DNA of 64,000 bases from Candidatus Limnocylindria bacterium (lineage in GTDB: Bacteria > Chloroflexota > Limnocylindria > QHBO01): the NCBI GenBank assembly GCA_030146365.1, contig JASLBU010000187.1, positions 1 to 64,000 on the forward strand. Direction: 5' to 3'. The notes beneath the pieces are model-generated. The model saw only the letters and a program-made list of their open reading frames with translations, was not told the DNA's origin and ran no database searches. Positions 1 through 8,699 of this stretch are shown piece by piece; the first letter of the stretch is position 1; each line of letters starts with the position of its first letter. The position numbers and the translations under genes were made by a program.

Positions 1-1
1 G

Positions 2-316
2 GCACGGGCCCTGAGGTTGGGAGCGTGGGACACGCTCCGGCTCGTGACCCTGCCGGCGGCGGCGCCGCGAGTTTTCGCGGGCCTGCGAGTCAGCCTGTCG
101 ATGGCGGTGATCCTCATGGTGATCTCGGAGATGGTGGCCACCGTGAACGGCATCGGCTTCGAACTCGTCCAGGCACAGCGCAGCTTCCGCAGCCTGGACG
201 TCTGGTCCACGATCCTCTTGCTCGGACTGGTCGGCGGGACGCTGAACGGGGCCCTCGCCGCCGTCGAGAGCCGGGCGCTGCGCTGGCAGCACGGCTGGCG
301 GAGGCTCCGCGCATGA
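2..316 (+). CDS. ABC importer permease, C-terminal part (SsuC/TauC/NrtB type)
   Basis: The gene is open at the left edge, so only about the last 104 residues are present. The visible part begins inside the cytoplasmic EAA loop (W-D-T-L-R followed by a LP-x3-P helix turn) that docks on the ATPase, followed by two hydrophobic segments and a basic tail. This is the typical C-terminus of the inner-membrane permease of nitrate/sulfonate/taurine-type importers. Its stop overlaps the start of the next gene (ATGA at 313-316), an ATPase of the same family, so the two are translationally coupled. The substrate cannot be read from this fragment. Confidence 0.8.
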   Translation, partial: ARALRLGAWDTLRLVTLPAAAPRVFAGLRVSLSMAVILMVISEMVATVNGIGFELVQAQRSFRSLDVWSTILLLGLVGGTLNGALAAVESRALRWQHGWRRLRA

Positions 317-1086
317 CAGAACCGCAGCTGGTCGTGGAGCACCTGCAGTTCCGCCATCCCGACGCGGCAGCGGAGGCGGACCCGGCTCTCGCCGATGTGA
401 CGTTCTCCGTGGCGTCGGGTGAGCTGCTGGCGATCGTCGGCCGCTCCGGCTCCGGGAAGACGACCCTGCTGCGGTGCATCGCCGGCCTCCACACGCCAAC
501 CGGCGGGGAGGTGCGGATCGACGGACGGATGGTGACGGACGTGCCCGATGCACTTGCGGTCGTGTTCCAGGACTACAGCCGCTCGCTGTATCCGTGGATG
601 ACGGTCGCGTCCAACGTCGATCTGCCCCTCCGGCGCCTGAACCTCGATCGGGGCGAACGGCAGGAGCGCGTACGGTCAGCGCTCAGGGAGGTCGGTCTCG
701 CCGATGCGGCCGGCCTGCATCCCTGGCAGCTGTCCGGCGGCATGCAGCAGCGGGTCGCCATTGCGCGCGCCATCGCCTACCGCCCCAGGCTGCTCCTCAT
801 GGACGAGCCGTTCGGCTCGGTCGACGCGGAGACTCGTGCCGACCTCCAGGACCAGCTGCTTGCGGTCTGGCGCGCGCACGACACCACGATTCTGCTCGTG
901 ACGCACGACGTCGACGAGAGCGTGTACCTGGCCGACCGCGTGCTGGTCCTGTCGTCTCCGCCCACGAGGGTCGCCGCCCAGCTCGCAGTTTCCCTCCCCC
1001 GTCCCCGCGACCAGATCGAGACGCGGGCCTCCAGCGCGTTCGTCGGTCTGCGGGCCGATGTCGCGCGAGCCCTGCGACACCGCTGA
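313..1086 (+). CDS. ABC importer ATPase (SsuB/TauB/NrtD type)
   Basis: A 257-residue cytoplasmic ATPase that powers the permease encoded just upstream. It has Walker A (GRSGSGKTT), a Q-loop (VFQDYSRSLYPWMT), the signature LSGGMQQR, Walker B with catalytic Glu (LLMDEPFGSVD) and the switch His (VTHDVDES). The Q-loop and the short length match the aliphatic-sulfonate/nitrate/taurine importer branch. The start is the ATG of the ATGA overlap. The solute-binding protein is not in the window and presumably lies to the left. Substrate is unknown; family assignment is firm. Confidence 0.9.
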   Translation: MTEPQLVVEHLQFRHPDAAAEADPALADVTFSVASGELLAIVGRSGSGKTTLLRCIAGLHTPTGGEVRIDGRMVTDVPDALAVVFQDYSRSLYPWMTVASNVDLPLRRLNLDRGERQERVRSALREVGLADAAGLHPWQLSGGMQQRVAIARAIAYRPRLLLMDEPFGSVDAETRADLQDQLLAVWRAHDTTILLVTHDVDESVYLADRVLVLSSPPTRVAAQLAVSLPRPRDQIETRASSAFVGLRADVARALRHR

Positions 1087-1132
1087 ACCAGCCCGGCCAG
1101 GGATGCCGACGTCGGCGCGGGCGGCTCGGGCG

Positions 1133-1138
1133 TACGAT
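1133..1138 (+). promoter_or_regulatory. -10 element, leaderless start
   Basis: TACGAT ends seven bases before the ATG at 1146 and there is no Shine-Dalgarno sequence. Transcription would begin at or next to the ATG. This favours ATG 1146 over the in-frame ATG at 1137, which overlaps the hexamer. Confidence 0.6.
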
Positions 1139-1145
1139 GGCGACG

Positions 1146-1829
1146 ATGCGCCCCTTTCTCCGCTCCACCGAGCGCGAGCTGCTCGATGGACCGGACCTTG
1201 ACCCGGCGGAGCTGGAGCGCAACCTGCGCGAGATGGCGATGCTGAACCGGCTGCCGGGCGGCGTCGGAACCAGCGTCACAGCGACCCTGCGCCTGCTCGA
1301 GGCGGCGGAGATGCGGGTGCGCCGCGTCCTGGACGTCGGGAGCGGCTCCGGCGACTTCGCGCGTGCCCTGCGGCGCCGATCGGGCGTGCCGATCCTGCTG
1401 GCCGACAGCAGCCCCACGGTGCGAGTGATCGCCGCGCGGACGGTTGCTCGTACATCCGACGTGGAGCTCATCGACGCGGATGCCCGTTCTCTGCCGCTGG
1501 ACGACAGCTCGGTGGACGTCAGCCACGCCTCACTACTCCTTCATCACCTCGATCCCCCGGACGCCGTTGCGGCCCTTCGCGAGATGCGGCGCGTCGCACG
1601 GGCCGGCGTCGTCATCAATGACCTCCGACGCGGTCACCTCGCTCTGCTCATGACCGCCGCGACGGTCCTCGCGTTCTCGCGGTCCCCGTACACCCGCCAT
1701 GACGGGGTGCTCTCGGCACGGCGTGCCTATACCCTGCCCGAGCTCGACGCGCTGGCGGCGGAGGCCGGACTTCACCCCGTCGCCCGCACGCCGGCGTGGT
1801 GGCCCAGAGTCACGACCACGTACCGATGA
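1146..1829 (+). CDS. class I SAM-dependent methyltransferase
   Basis: A 227-residue soluble enzyme of the UbiE/type-11 methyltransferase fold. The SAM-binding motif I is VLDVGSGSGDF near residue 60; an acidic motif II (LLADSS) and a post-motif region with LLLHHLDPPDAVAALREM follow. It heads a run of four genes with ATGA overlaps (methyltransferase, FAD oxidoreductase, START-fold protein, ketosynthase), so it probably methylates an intermediate or product of that pathway. An in-frame ATG at 1137 is possible, but the -10 at 1133-1138 makes it unlikely. The acceptor (O-, C- or N-) cannot be told from sequence. Confidence 0.85.
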   Translation: MRPFLRSTERELLDGPDLDPAELERNLREMAMLNRLPGGVGTSVTATLRLLEAAEMRVRRVLDVGSGSGDFARALRRRSGVPILLADSSPTVRVIAARTVARTSDVELIDADARSLPLDDSSVDVSHASLLLHHLDPPDAVAALREMRRVARAGVVINDLRRGHLALLMTAATVLAFSRSPYTRHDGVLSARRAYTLPELDALAAEAGLHPVARTPAWWPRVTTTYR

Positions 1830-2995
1830 ACGGCGCACTGGACGCCGACGTGGTGGTCGTGGGCGCCGGCCCGGCCGGGTCCGCAACGGCCGCCGCCCTC
1901 GCGCGGGCGGGCCGTGACGTCCTGCTCCTCGAGGCCGCCCGCCACCCGCGGGCGAAGGCGTGCGCCGAGTACGCCAGCCCCCGAATCGTCGAGGAGCTTC
2001 GGGCCGTCGGCCTCGCCGATGGCGCCTGGCAGGCCGACGCTCAGCCCGTGGCGGGCATGCGCGTCATCCGAGGGGCGCACGGGGCGGACGTCACCTACGA
2101 GGACGCCGCGGGTTCCCGTCCGGCATGGGGGCTCGACCGCCTCACGTTCGACGCGGTCCTGGCCGCGCACGCGGTCGACTCGGGCGCGCGCCTGCGGGAA
2201 CGCACCGTCGTCCGTGGCGTCGAGCTGCGGGACGGCGTCGCGATCGTTGCCCTCGGTACGGAAGAGCGCATTCGAGCCCGGTGGGTGATCGGCGCCGATG
2301 GCGGGCGCTCCCGGGTGGCGCGCTCCCTGGGCGTCGAGCGGCCAGTGCGGGCTCCCCGCCGTCTCGGCCTGGTCGCGCACTACGAGGGCCTCCCCGACCT
2401 GGCGCAGCGGGGAGAGATGCACGTGGGACGCGGCCTGTACATCGGCCTGGCGCCGCTGGCCGGCGGCCGGCTGAACGTGGGCATGGCCCTCCCCCTCGAC
2501 CGCGCCGGCGGCCCCGCGGAGGCCCGGTTCGAGGCTGCCGTCGCGTCGCTGCCGGCGGTCGCGCGCCGGCTCGCCGGGCGACGCCGCCTCACCGCCATCC
2601 GGGGTTCCGGGCCGATCGGGCATCGCGTGGCGCGGCCGGCCGGTCCGGGCTGGATGCTGGTGGGAGACGCCGCCGGCTTCGTCGACCCGTTCAGCGGTGA
2701 GGGCATCTTCCGCGCGCTCCGCTCCGCCCGGGCCGCGGCCGAGGCGCTCGGGCCCGGCGACGCAGGGGCTGCCGACCGCTACCGCGCCGCGCGCCGGCGG
2801 GCCTTCGCGTCCAAGGACGCGCTCACGTGGCTGGTGCAGGGGATGCTGGCCGCGCCGCCGCTGCTCGACTACGCGTTGCAGCGCCTCGACGAGCGTCCGG
2901 CGTTGGCGCGCCGATTCGGCTCGGCGCTGGGAGACTGCCGGCCGGCCACGGATGTCCTGTCTCCGGCCTTCCTCGTGCAAGTGCTCCGTCCATGA
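1826..2995 (+). CDS. FAD-dependent oxidoreductase, geranylgeranyl-reductase/hydroxylase-like
   Basis: A 389-residue flavoprotein. The N-terminus has the dinucleotide-binding motif GAGPAGSATAAAL after a beta strand, then an Arg/Lys-Ala-Cys segment typical of geranylgeranyl-reductase-like enzymes, GADGGRSRVAR, and the second FAD motif WMLVGDAAGFVDPFSGEGI near residue 285. Members reduce isoprenoid double bonds or hydroxylate aromatic/polyketide substrates. I chose the ATG in the ATGA overlap with the methyltransferase; a GTG at 1796 would extend into it. Context with a ketosynthase and START-fold protein suggests a tailoring oxidoreductase rather than archaeal-lipid or chlorophyll metabolism. 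Confidence 0.85.
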   Translation: MNGALDADVVVVGAGPAGSATAAALARAGRDVLLLEAARHPRAKACAEYASPRIVEELRAVGLADGAWQADAQPVAGMRVIRGAHGADVTYEDAAGSRPAWGLDRLTFDAVLAAHAVDSGARLRERTVVRGVELRDGVAIVALGTEERIRARWVIGADGGRSRVARSLGVERPVRAPRRLGLVAHYEGLPDLAQRGEMHVGRGLYIGLAPLAGGRLNVGMALPLDRAGGPAEARFEAAVASLPAVARRLAGRRRLTAIRGSGPIGHRVARPAGPGWMLVGDAAGFVDPFSGEGIFRALRSARAAAEALGPGDAGAADRYRAARRRAFASKDALTWLVQGMLAAPPLLDYALQRLDERPALARRFGSALGDCRPATDVLSPAFLVQVLRP

Positions 2996-3447
2996 ACAGC
3001 GTGATACGGATCAATATCGCCGCCCCGTACGCTCGCATCTTCGAGATGGCCGCCGATGTCGAGCGCTGGCCGGAGATCCTGCCGCACTACAGATACGTGC
3101 GTCGCGTACCGGCGCCCAATGGCGAGCGTCGATTCGCGATGGGCGCGCTGCGCGGCAGCATCCCGGTGTCCTGGGAGGCCATTCAGCGGCCGATGCCGGA
3201 GCAGCGCCGCATCGAGTTCCTCCACACCGGTGGCGTGACGCGGGGCATGCGGGTGGCCTGGATCTTCGAGCCGGTCGCCAACTTCGCGGGCGAAGCCTGG
3301 AACGTCCGCATCGAGCACGAGCTGGACCTCGGCTGGCCCGTCATCGGAGGGCTGGTGGCCGACCGGGTCATCGGGCCCCAGTTCATCGACGCCATCGCCG
3401 GCCGAACCCTACGCACCATCCGCGACCTGGCCGAGCGCGGCGCATGA
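2992..3447 (+). CDS. SRPBCC (START/Bet v1 fold) protein, cyclase/aromatase-like
   Basis: A 151-residue helix-grip protein. The opening pattern (strand, AAPYARIFEMAADVERWPEILPHY) is the usual SRPBCC start, followed by strands and a long C-terminal helix after GPQFIDAIAGRTLRTI. The family binds hydrophobic ligands in a deep cavity. Members beside ketosynthases often act as polyketide cyclases or aromatases, and CoQ10-type members bind isoprenoid quinones. ATGA overlaps on both sides place it firmly in the operon. No catalytic residues are diagnostic, so a ligand-binding or intermediate-handling role is inference. Confidence 0.75.
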   Translation: MNSVIRINIAAPYARIFEMAADVERWPEILPHYRYVRRVPAPNGERRFAMGALRGSIPVSWEAIQRPMPEQRRIEFLHTGGVTRGMRVAWIFEPVANFAGEAWNVRIEHELDLGWPVIGGLVADRVIGPQFIDAIAGRTLRTIRDLAERGA

Positions 3448-4706
3448 CACGCGTGGCGGTCACCGGCATCGGTGCGGTCACTCCCATCGGCCACGGGCGG
3501 TGCGGCCTCTGGACCGGCGTCATGGCGAACCGCTCGGCGGTCCGCGCCATCGACCGCTTCGACGCGTCCCCGTTTCCGTCGCGCATTGCTGCCCAGATCG
3601 ACGATTTCGTGCCCGGCGATCATCTCGACGCTCGTCGCGCGCGACGACTGGACCGCTTCAGCCAGCTTGCCGTGGTGGCGGCCCGCATGGCGAGTGACGA
3701 CGCCAGCCTCGGCGGGGAGGCGCAAGACCCGCGCCGAACCGGCGTCTGGATCGGCTCCGCGCTCGGCGGCGTGGCATTCGGAGAGGAGCAGCACGAGGCG
3801 TACGTCCTCGGTGGCGTGCGAGCCGTCGCCCCCACCCTGGCGACCGCCGTGTTCGGTGGCGCGGCTGCGTCGAACGTGGCGATCGACCAGGGCATCCGTG
3901 GCCCGGCCATCGGGAACGCCAACTCCTGCGCGTCCGGCGCCATCGCCATCGGACAGGCGTTCCACGCCGTTCGCGCGGGGATCGTGGACGTGGCGCTGGC
4001 CGGCGGTGCGGAGGCACCGCTCGCGCCGCTCACCTTCGGGGCCTTCGCGATGATCGGTGTGCTGTCGACGAGGAACGACGATCCGGCGACGGCCAGCCGC
4101 CCGTTCGATGCGGGGCGCGATGGGTTCGTGATGGGAGAGGGCTCGGCGATCGTGGCGCTGGAACGCTGGGACCACGCCAAAGCCCGGGGCGCACAGATCC
4201 TGGCGGAGGTGATGGGCTTCGGCGCCTCGACCGACGCGCATCACCTCACGGCTCCCCTTCCCTCCGGCGAGTCCGCGGCAGACGCGATCACCACTGCCCT
4301 GGCGGATGGCGCCGTCCGTCCGGAGGCGATCGAATACGTGAACGCCCACGCCTCGTCCACCGAGCTCAACGAGCTGGCCGAGACGCGCGCGCTGCATGCC
4401 GCGCTGGGAACGCGGGCGCGCGATGTACCGGTCTCCGGCACGAAGGGCCTGTACGGGCACGCGCTCGGGGCGAGCGGGGCCATCGAGGCCGCGATCACCG
4501 TCATGGCGCTGGCCAGCGGCACTTTGCCCGGAACCTGCAACCTCGAGACCCTCGACGAGCGCTGCGACCTCCGGGTCCTGCGGGAGCCGATGACCGTTTC
4601 GCCCTCGGCCGCGCTGTCGACGTCCTTCGGCTTCGGCGGCATGAACGCCGCCCTCGTGCTGCGTCCGGTTGCGGGCGGCGACGGAACCTACATCGAGGGC
4701 GTGTAG
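3444..4706 (+). CDS. 3-oxoacyl-ACP synthase II-like ketosynthase
   Basis: A 420-residue thiolase-fold condensing enzyme, full length for the FabF family. The triad is intact: Cys162 in NSCASG, His302 in NAHAS and His339 in YGHALG, at nearly the E. coli FabF positions. It would condense malonyl-ACP with an acyl primer. NAHASS replaces the usual NAHGTS, a mild deviation. No acyl carrier protein, acyltransferase, ketoreductase or dehydratase gene accompanies it, so it must borrow housekeeping fatty-acid proteins or act on a preformed chain. Its 3' end overlaps the convergent YHS gene by 19 bases. Primary-metabolism FabF is possible, but the tailoring-gene context argues for a dedicated pathway. 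Confidence 0.88.
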   Translation: MTRVAVTGIGAVTPIGHGRCGLWTGVMANRSAVRAIDRFDASPFPSRIAAQIDDFVPGDHLDARRARRLDRFSQLAVVAARMASDDASLGGEAQDPRRTGVWIGSALGGVAFGEEQHEAYVLGGVRAVAPTLATAVFGGAAASNVAIDQGIRGPAIGNANSCASGAIAIGQAFHAVRAGIVDVALAGGAEAPLAPLTFGAFAMIGVLSTRNDDPATASRPFDAGRDGFVMGEGSAIVALERWDHAKARGAQILAEVMGFGASTDAHHLTAPLPSGESAADAITTALADGAVRPEAIEYVNAHASSTELNELAETRALHAALGTRARDVPVSGTKGLYGHALGASGAIEAAITVMALASGTLPGTCNLETLDERCDLRVLREPMTVSPSAALSTSFGFGGMNAALVLRPVAGGDGTYIEGV

Positions 4707-4867
4707 TCAGCCTCGAAGTACGGCGCCGGGTCGTCCTTGAAATCGAGCATGCAGCCACGGCCGCAGAAGTAGTAGGTCTGCCCTTCGTGCTCGGCGGTCA
4801 GGCCCTTGGTCTCGGCGTCGGCCGTATCGACCTGCATGCCGCACACGGGATCGTTGGCGGTCGTCAT
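4688..4867 (-). CDS. small YHS-domain metal-binding protein
   Basis: A 59-residue protein starting [14 protein letters not shown] and containing [12 protein letters not shown], the YHS domain pattern DPVCGM plus a CxxxC pair. These domains bind copper or other soft metals and often accompany or are fused to heavy-metal ATPases. The ATG overlaps the copA stop (ATGA on the minus strand), so it is the third gene of the csoR-copA operon and probably a cytosolic metal shuttle. Its last 19 bases overlap the end of the convergent ketosynthase gene. Confidence 0.85.
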   Translation of the reverse strand: MTTANDPVCGMQVDTADAETKGLTAEHEGQTYYFCGRGCMLDFKDDPAPYFEADYTPSM

Positions 4868-7389
4868 CGCGTCGTCTCTCCTGGTGGGGATCGTTCTGGA
4901 TCGGTGACCAGCACGAAGCCGGCCATGGTGCCCGGGTCATCGGGTGCGCCGCCGCCCATCTCCATCGGGTCAATGGGTGCGGGGTCGGCATGCGCCGGGT
5001 TGGCGAGGAAGATGGCGGCGCCGCCCACCAGGAGCGCCACCACCGCGATGCCGGCGAGGTAGCCGTACTCGCGGACGCGCTCCATCAGTGGCGGATGGAG
5101 GATCTGCTGGGGACTCTCCGGCGCACGGAACGAGCGCAGGCGCAGCGCGTTGGTGACGACGCTGACGCTGCTCATTGCCATTGCGGCGGCCGCGATCACC
5201 GGGTTCAGCAGGATGCCCAACAGCGGGTAGAGCAGTCCCATCGCCACGGGAATGAGCAGCACGTTGTAGCCGAAGGCCCACACCAGGCCCTGCTTGATGA
5301 CGCCCACGGTCTTGCGGGACAGGGCGATGGCAGTGACGATCGTCCGCAGGTCGCCGCCGATGAGGGTGATGTCGGACGCGGCCATCGCGACGTCGGTCCC
5401 GGTGCCGATGGCGATCCCCAGGTCCGCCCGCGCCAGCGCCGGCGCGTCGTTGATGCCGTCTCCGACCATGGCCACCACCCGTCCGGCAGCCTGGAGCTCG
5501 GCCACCTTGGCGCTCTTCTGGTCGGGCCGCACGTCGGCCAGCACGTGGCTGATGCCGGCCTGCGCGGCGATCGCCTCAGCGGTCGCGCCGTTGTCGCCGG
5601 TGAGCATCCAGACCTCCAGCCCCAGTGCCTCCAGCTGCTGAACCGCAGCGGACGATTCCGCCTTGAGCGTGTCCGCGACCGCCACCAGGCCGATGAGCCG
5701 GCCGTCGGCGACGACGAACATCGGGGTTGCACCGGCCGCCGCGAGCTCGGCCGCGGTCGCCTCGAGCGGCCCGAGCTCCACGTCGCTCTCCACGAGGAGC
5801 GCCCGATTGCCGATCGCCACGGCGCGTCCGGCGACGCTGGCCCGGATGCCGGAGCCCGGGAGCGCCGCGAAATCGGTCGCCGGCGGCACGTCGACGCCCT
5901 GCGCCCGCGCATGCGCGACGATCGCCTGGCCGAGCGGGTGCTCCGACCCGAGCTCGGCAGCGGCAGCCAGCCACAGCAGGTCGGTCTCCGTCACGCCGTC
6001 GGCGCACACGACCCGCGTCACCGCGGGGCGCCCACGCGTGAGCGTCCCCGTCTTGTCCAGCACGACCGTGTCGATCCGCCGCGTCGTCTCCAGCGCCTCG
6101 CCGCCGCGGACCAGGATGCCGTACTCGGCCGCCTTGCCCGTTCCGACCATGATCGCCGCGGGCGTGGCGAGCCCCAGGGCGCAGGGGCAGGCGATGATCA
6201 GCACGGCGATCGCCACGCTGACGGCGAAGGCAACGCCCGGACCGAAGACGAGCCATCCCAGCGCGGTCAGCCCGGCGATCACCAGCACGATCGGCACGAA
6301 CACGCCGGCCACGCGGTCCGCCAGCCGCTGGAGGGGCGCCTTGCTGCCCTGCGCCTCCTCGACGAGCCGCACGATCTGGGCGAGCGCGGTATCAGCACCC
6401 ACCCGGGTCGCGCGGAGGACGAAGGACCCCGTGCTGTTCAGGGTCGCGCCGATGACCTGGTCGCCGACCACCTTGTCGACGGGCAGCGATTCCCCCGTGA
6501 GCATGCTCTCGTCCAGCGCCGACGCGCCATCGGTCACGATCCCGTCCACCGGCACCCGCTCGCCGGGCCGCACGCGGACGAGGTCCCCGACCGCAACCCG
6601 CTCCACCGGCACCTCATGCTCCTCCCCGTCGCGGATGACGCGAGCGGTCCGCGCCTGCAGGCCCATGAGCGCCCGGATCGCCCCGGCGGTCTGCTTCTTT
6701 GCGCGCGCCTCCATCCATCGGCCGGCCAGCACCAGCGCGATGATGATCACCGCCGTCTCGAAGTACAGGTTGGGCGGGAACCCCCACGCCGCGGCCAGTC
6801 CCGGCCACAGCGTGACGAACGCGCTGTAGCCGTAGGCGACGCTGGTCCCCACGGCGACCAGCGTGTTCATGTTCGTGGACCGATGGCGCGCGGCGCTCCA
6901 CGCCGCCCGGTAGAAGACCGAGCCGGCCCACGTCTGCACGACGGTTGCGGCGATCAGCAGCAGCGGGGCGACGACCGCCATCTCCAGCTGGAGCGGCAGA
7001 TACATCAGCGCCATCATGCCGAGGCCGATGGCGAGGCTGACCGCCGCCTTTCGCCGCAGGTCGGCGATCTCCTTGTCGCGCTCCGCCTCACGCGCGTCGG
7101 CCGCCGCTGCGGGAGCGGGCTCCGCCTGGGCCGGGCGTTCCCGGACGTCATACCCGGCGGCCCGGACCGCGTCGTGGAGGACGCGAAGGTCGGCGCGGTT
7201 GGCATCGAAAGCCACGCGCGCTCGCTCCGTCGCCAAATTGACGCTGACGTCCGCCACCCCCTCGACCCGGTTCACGAAGCGCTCGATGCGGTTCACGCAC
7301 GACGCGCAGGTCATGCCGCCGATGTCGATCGAGACGACCTTGAGGGGCTCCCCGGCGGGCGGCGGCGCAGCGATCGCGCGGTTCGTCAC
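4864..7389 (-). CDS. copA: copper-exporting P1B-type ATPase
   Basis: An 841-residue integral-membrane pump that uses ATP to expel Cu(I). There is one N-terminal HMA domain with GMTCASC (Cys28 and Cys31), eight predicted membrane helices, the transport motif Cys401-Pro-Cys403, the phosphorylation site DKTGT at Asp445, the SEHPLG histidine motif and GDGIND near residue 643. CPC with a CxxC HMA domain and a CsoR neighbour indicates the CopA group. Translation starts at a GTG that overlaps the csoR stop (GTGA). A Met-poor hydrophilic C-terminal extension of about 60 residues after the last helix is slightly unusual. Expression should rise when copper releases CsoR. Confidence 0.93.
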   Translation of the reverse strand: MTNRAIAAPPPAGEPLKVVSIDIGGMTCASCVNRIERFVNRVEGVADVSVNLATERARVAFDANRADLRVLHDAVRAAGYDVRERPAQAEPAPAAAADAREAERDKEIADLRRKAAVSLAIGLGMMALMYLPLQLEMAVVAPLLLIAATVVQTWAGSVFYRAAWSAARHRSTNMNTLVAVGTSVAYGYSAFVTLWPGLAAAWGFPPNLYFETAVIIIALVLAGRWMEARAKKQTAGAIRALMGLQARTARVIRDGEEHEVPVERVAVGDLVRVRPGERVPVDGIVTDGASALDESMLTGESLPVDKVVGDQVIGATLNSTGSFVLRATRVGADTALAQIVRLVEEAQGSKAPLQRLADRVAGVFVPIVLVIAGLTALGWLVFGPGVAFAVSVAIAVLIIACPCALGLATPAAIMVGTGKAAEYGILVRGGEALETTRRIDTVVLDKTGTLTRGRPAVTRVVCADGVTETDLLWLAAAAELGSEHPLGQAIVAHARAQGVDVPPATDFAALPGSGIRASVAGRAVAIGNRALLVESDVELGPLEATAAELAAAGATPMFVVADGRLIGLVAVADTLKAESSAAVQQLEALGLEVWMLTGDNGATAEAIAAQAGISHVLADVRPDQKSAKVAELQAAGRVVAMVGDGINDAPALARADLGIAIGTGTDVAMAASDITLIGGDLRTIVTAIALSRKTVGVIKQGLVWAFGYNVLLIPVAMGLLYPLLGILLNPVIAAAAMAMSSVSVVTNALRLRSFRAPESPQQILHPPLMERVREYGYLAGIAVVALLVGGAAIFLANPAHADPAPIDPMEMGGGAPDDPGTMAGFVLVTDPERSPPGETTR

Positions 7390-7658
7390 GAGCGGATCAG
7401 CCGCTGGATCGCGGCGGTCGCTTCCGAGACCTTCGAATCGTCACCGGCCGCCGCCGCCTCCATGACGCAGTGGCGCATGTGCTCATCGAGCAGGCCGACA
7501 GCGACACCCTGGAGTGCGCGCGTCACGGACGAGACCTGCGTGAGGATGTCGATGCAGTAGCGGTCCTCGCCGACCATCCGCTGCAGCCCGCGGACCTGCC
7601 CCTCGATCTTGCGCAAGCGCTCCAGGTACTCGTCACGACTCATGGTGTAGCCTGCCAT
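7386..7658 (-). CDS. csoR: copper-sensing repressor, CsoR family
   Basis: A 90-residue all-helical DNA-binding repressor. The Cu(I) ligands of the family appear as Cys35 (RYCIDIL), His60 and Cys64 (EHMRHC), the characteristic C-H-C pattern that separates CsoR from formaldehyde-sensing FrmR. It heads the csoR-copA-YHS operon and should repress it until copper binds. The chosen ATG lies six bases after a TATCAT hexamer, implying a leaderless transcript; an internal ATG five codons later also lacks a ribosome site. The final TGA overlaps the copA GTG. Confidence 0.92.
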   Translation of the reverse strand: MAGYTMSRDEYLERLRKIEGQVRGLQRMVGEDRYCIDILTQVSSVTRALQGVAVGLLDEHMRHCVMEAAAAGDDSKVSEATAAIQRLIRS

Positions 7659-7664
7659 GAGTCG

Positions 7665-7690
7665 ATGATAGCATACCCCCCTCCCCTAGG
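7665..7690 (-). promoter_or_regulatory. csoR-copA promoter with candidate CsoR operator
   Basis: On the minus strand TATCAT (7665-7670) ends six bases before the csoR ATG. Just upstream lies a run GGGGAGGGGGGTAT. G-tract plus GTAT half-sites are typical of CsoR operators, but I see only one half and no full palindrome. Repressor there would block RNA polymerase. Confidence 0.5.
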
Positions 7691-8129
7691 TCGAGCGAGG
7701 CTCCACCGCGGCCTCTGGAGGCGGAGCCAGGCGCCGGACGCAGTCGCGAAGCCGGTCGATGTCGATCGGCTTCGCGATCACCTCCGCGGCCTCGAGCGTC
7801 TCCTTCGGCCGGTGCCAGTAGCCCGACAGGATGACGACGGGAATCGAGGCCAGCTCGGATCTTCGGAGCATCGCGGAGCGCAGGGCGAAGCCGGACATGG
7901 CAGGCATCAGCAGGTCGGTGATCACGAGGTCCGGAACCCGATCAGCCATCAGGCTGAGCGCGCGGGCTCCCGAGGCGGCCATCGCCACCTCGTAGCCGTC
8001 GGCCTCGAGGATGTCCCGAACGAGCTCACGGATCGACGCGGCGTCGTCCACGATGACGATGAGCGGCTGTCGCGCCGCTCCGGGGAGATGAAGAGCGGCC
8101 GGAGGGTCCGGCCGCCCGGAGATTGCCAT
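7686..8129 (-). CDS. single-domain response regulator (receiver only)
   Basis: A 147-residue protein that is essentially one CheY-like receiver with a short Pro-rich tail and no output domain. It keeps the acidic pair (VIVDDAAS), the phosphorylatable Asp in ITDLLMP, the Ser switch (LSGYWH) and the conserved Lys in IAKPIDIDRL. It probably relays phosphate or acts through protein contacts. It follows the helical-protein gene by 13 bases on the same strand. The histidine kinase further upstream is a plausible partner. The copper operon has its own promoter just downstream. Confidence 0.88.
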   Translation of the reverse strand: MAISGRPDPPAALHLPGAARQPLIVIVDDAASIRELVRDILEADGYEVAMAASGARALSLMADRVPDLVITDLLMPAMSGFALRSAMLRRSELASIPVVILSGYWHRPKETLEAAEVIAKPIDIDRLRDCVRRLAPPPEAAVEPRST

Positions 8130-8142
8130 CGTTCCGGCGCCG

Positions 8143-8622
8143 CTACGCCGATGCGATCTGGACAGCGAAGTTGGCGAGGCTCTTGGCCAGCGTATCGGCG
8201 CTGGCCTTGATCTCCTTGCGCATCGCCGTCGCGGCGTCGCGCAGCTCGGTCTCCTTGCGGTCGCGCGCGATCTTGATCACCGCATCCGCAGAGTCGTGCT
8301 GCTTGCGCTTCAGATTGAGGAGCACCGCGTGCGCCTCGTACGCCTCGCTCTCCTCAGAGCCTGCCTTCTGCGACGTCTCCTCGGCCAGCTTCGAGAGTGC
8401 CTCGGCCACCTCTTCGCGCTCGCCCTGGGCCCCGAACGGCTGGCCAAACTTCTGAAGAGTCTTGAGGTGCCGCTGGTCGACCTTCAGATCGGCCTGAAGC
8501 TGCTTGCGGACCTCGGGCACTGGATGCGATCGGGACAGGGCCTCACCGCAGGCGCAGATCGTTTCCTGGATCGCGATGGCCTCGTCGAACTCGTGCTTGA
8601 TGAACTCGGTACCGGATGGCAT
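8143..8622 (-). CDS. helical protein of unknown function
   Basis: A 159-residue protein that I do not recognise. It is predicted almost entirely helical, rich in Ala, Glu and Lys, with repeated heptad-like stretches (residues 40-150) and a lone Cys pair (ETICACGEA) near the N-terminus. The ATG has a good ribosome site (AGGGAG, five bases upstream). Helix length and early Glu/His residues recall ferritin-like or hemerythrin-like bundles, but the metal ligands are not convincing. It sits between a histidine kinase and a stand-alone receiver, so a signalling-linked or stress role is conceivable. Confidence 0.7.
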   Translation of the reverse strand: MPSGTEFIKHEFDEAIAIQETICACGEALSRSHPVPEVRKQLQADLKVDQRHLKTLQKFGQPFGAQGEREEVAEALSKLAEETSQKAGSEESEAYEAHAVLLNLKRKQHDSADAVIKIARDRKETELRDAATAMRKEIKASADTLAKSLANFAVQIASA

Positions 8623-8699
8623 GTGCGCTCCCTGAAATGTGGTGTGACGGCAGATTCCAAGGCAAGCGGTGTGCCCCGCGGGTCGAATTCGGCGGTCCG

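Noticed and set aside
4990..7560. 856-codon open frame on the plus strand opposite copA
   Set aside because: It is antisense to a clear P-type ATPase, is rich in Arg/His/Gly/Asp as expected for a mirror frame in high-GC DNA, and has no domain.
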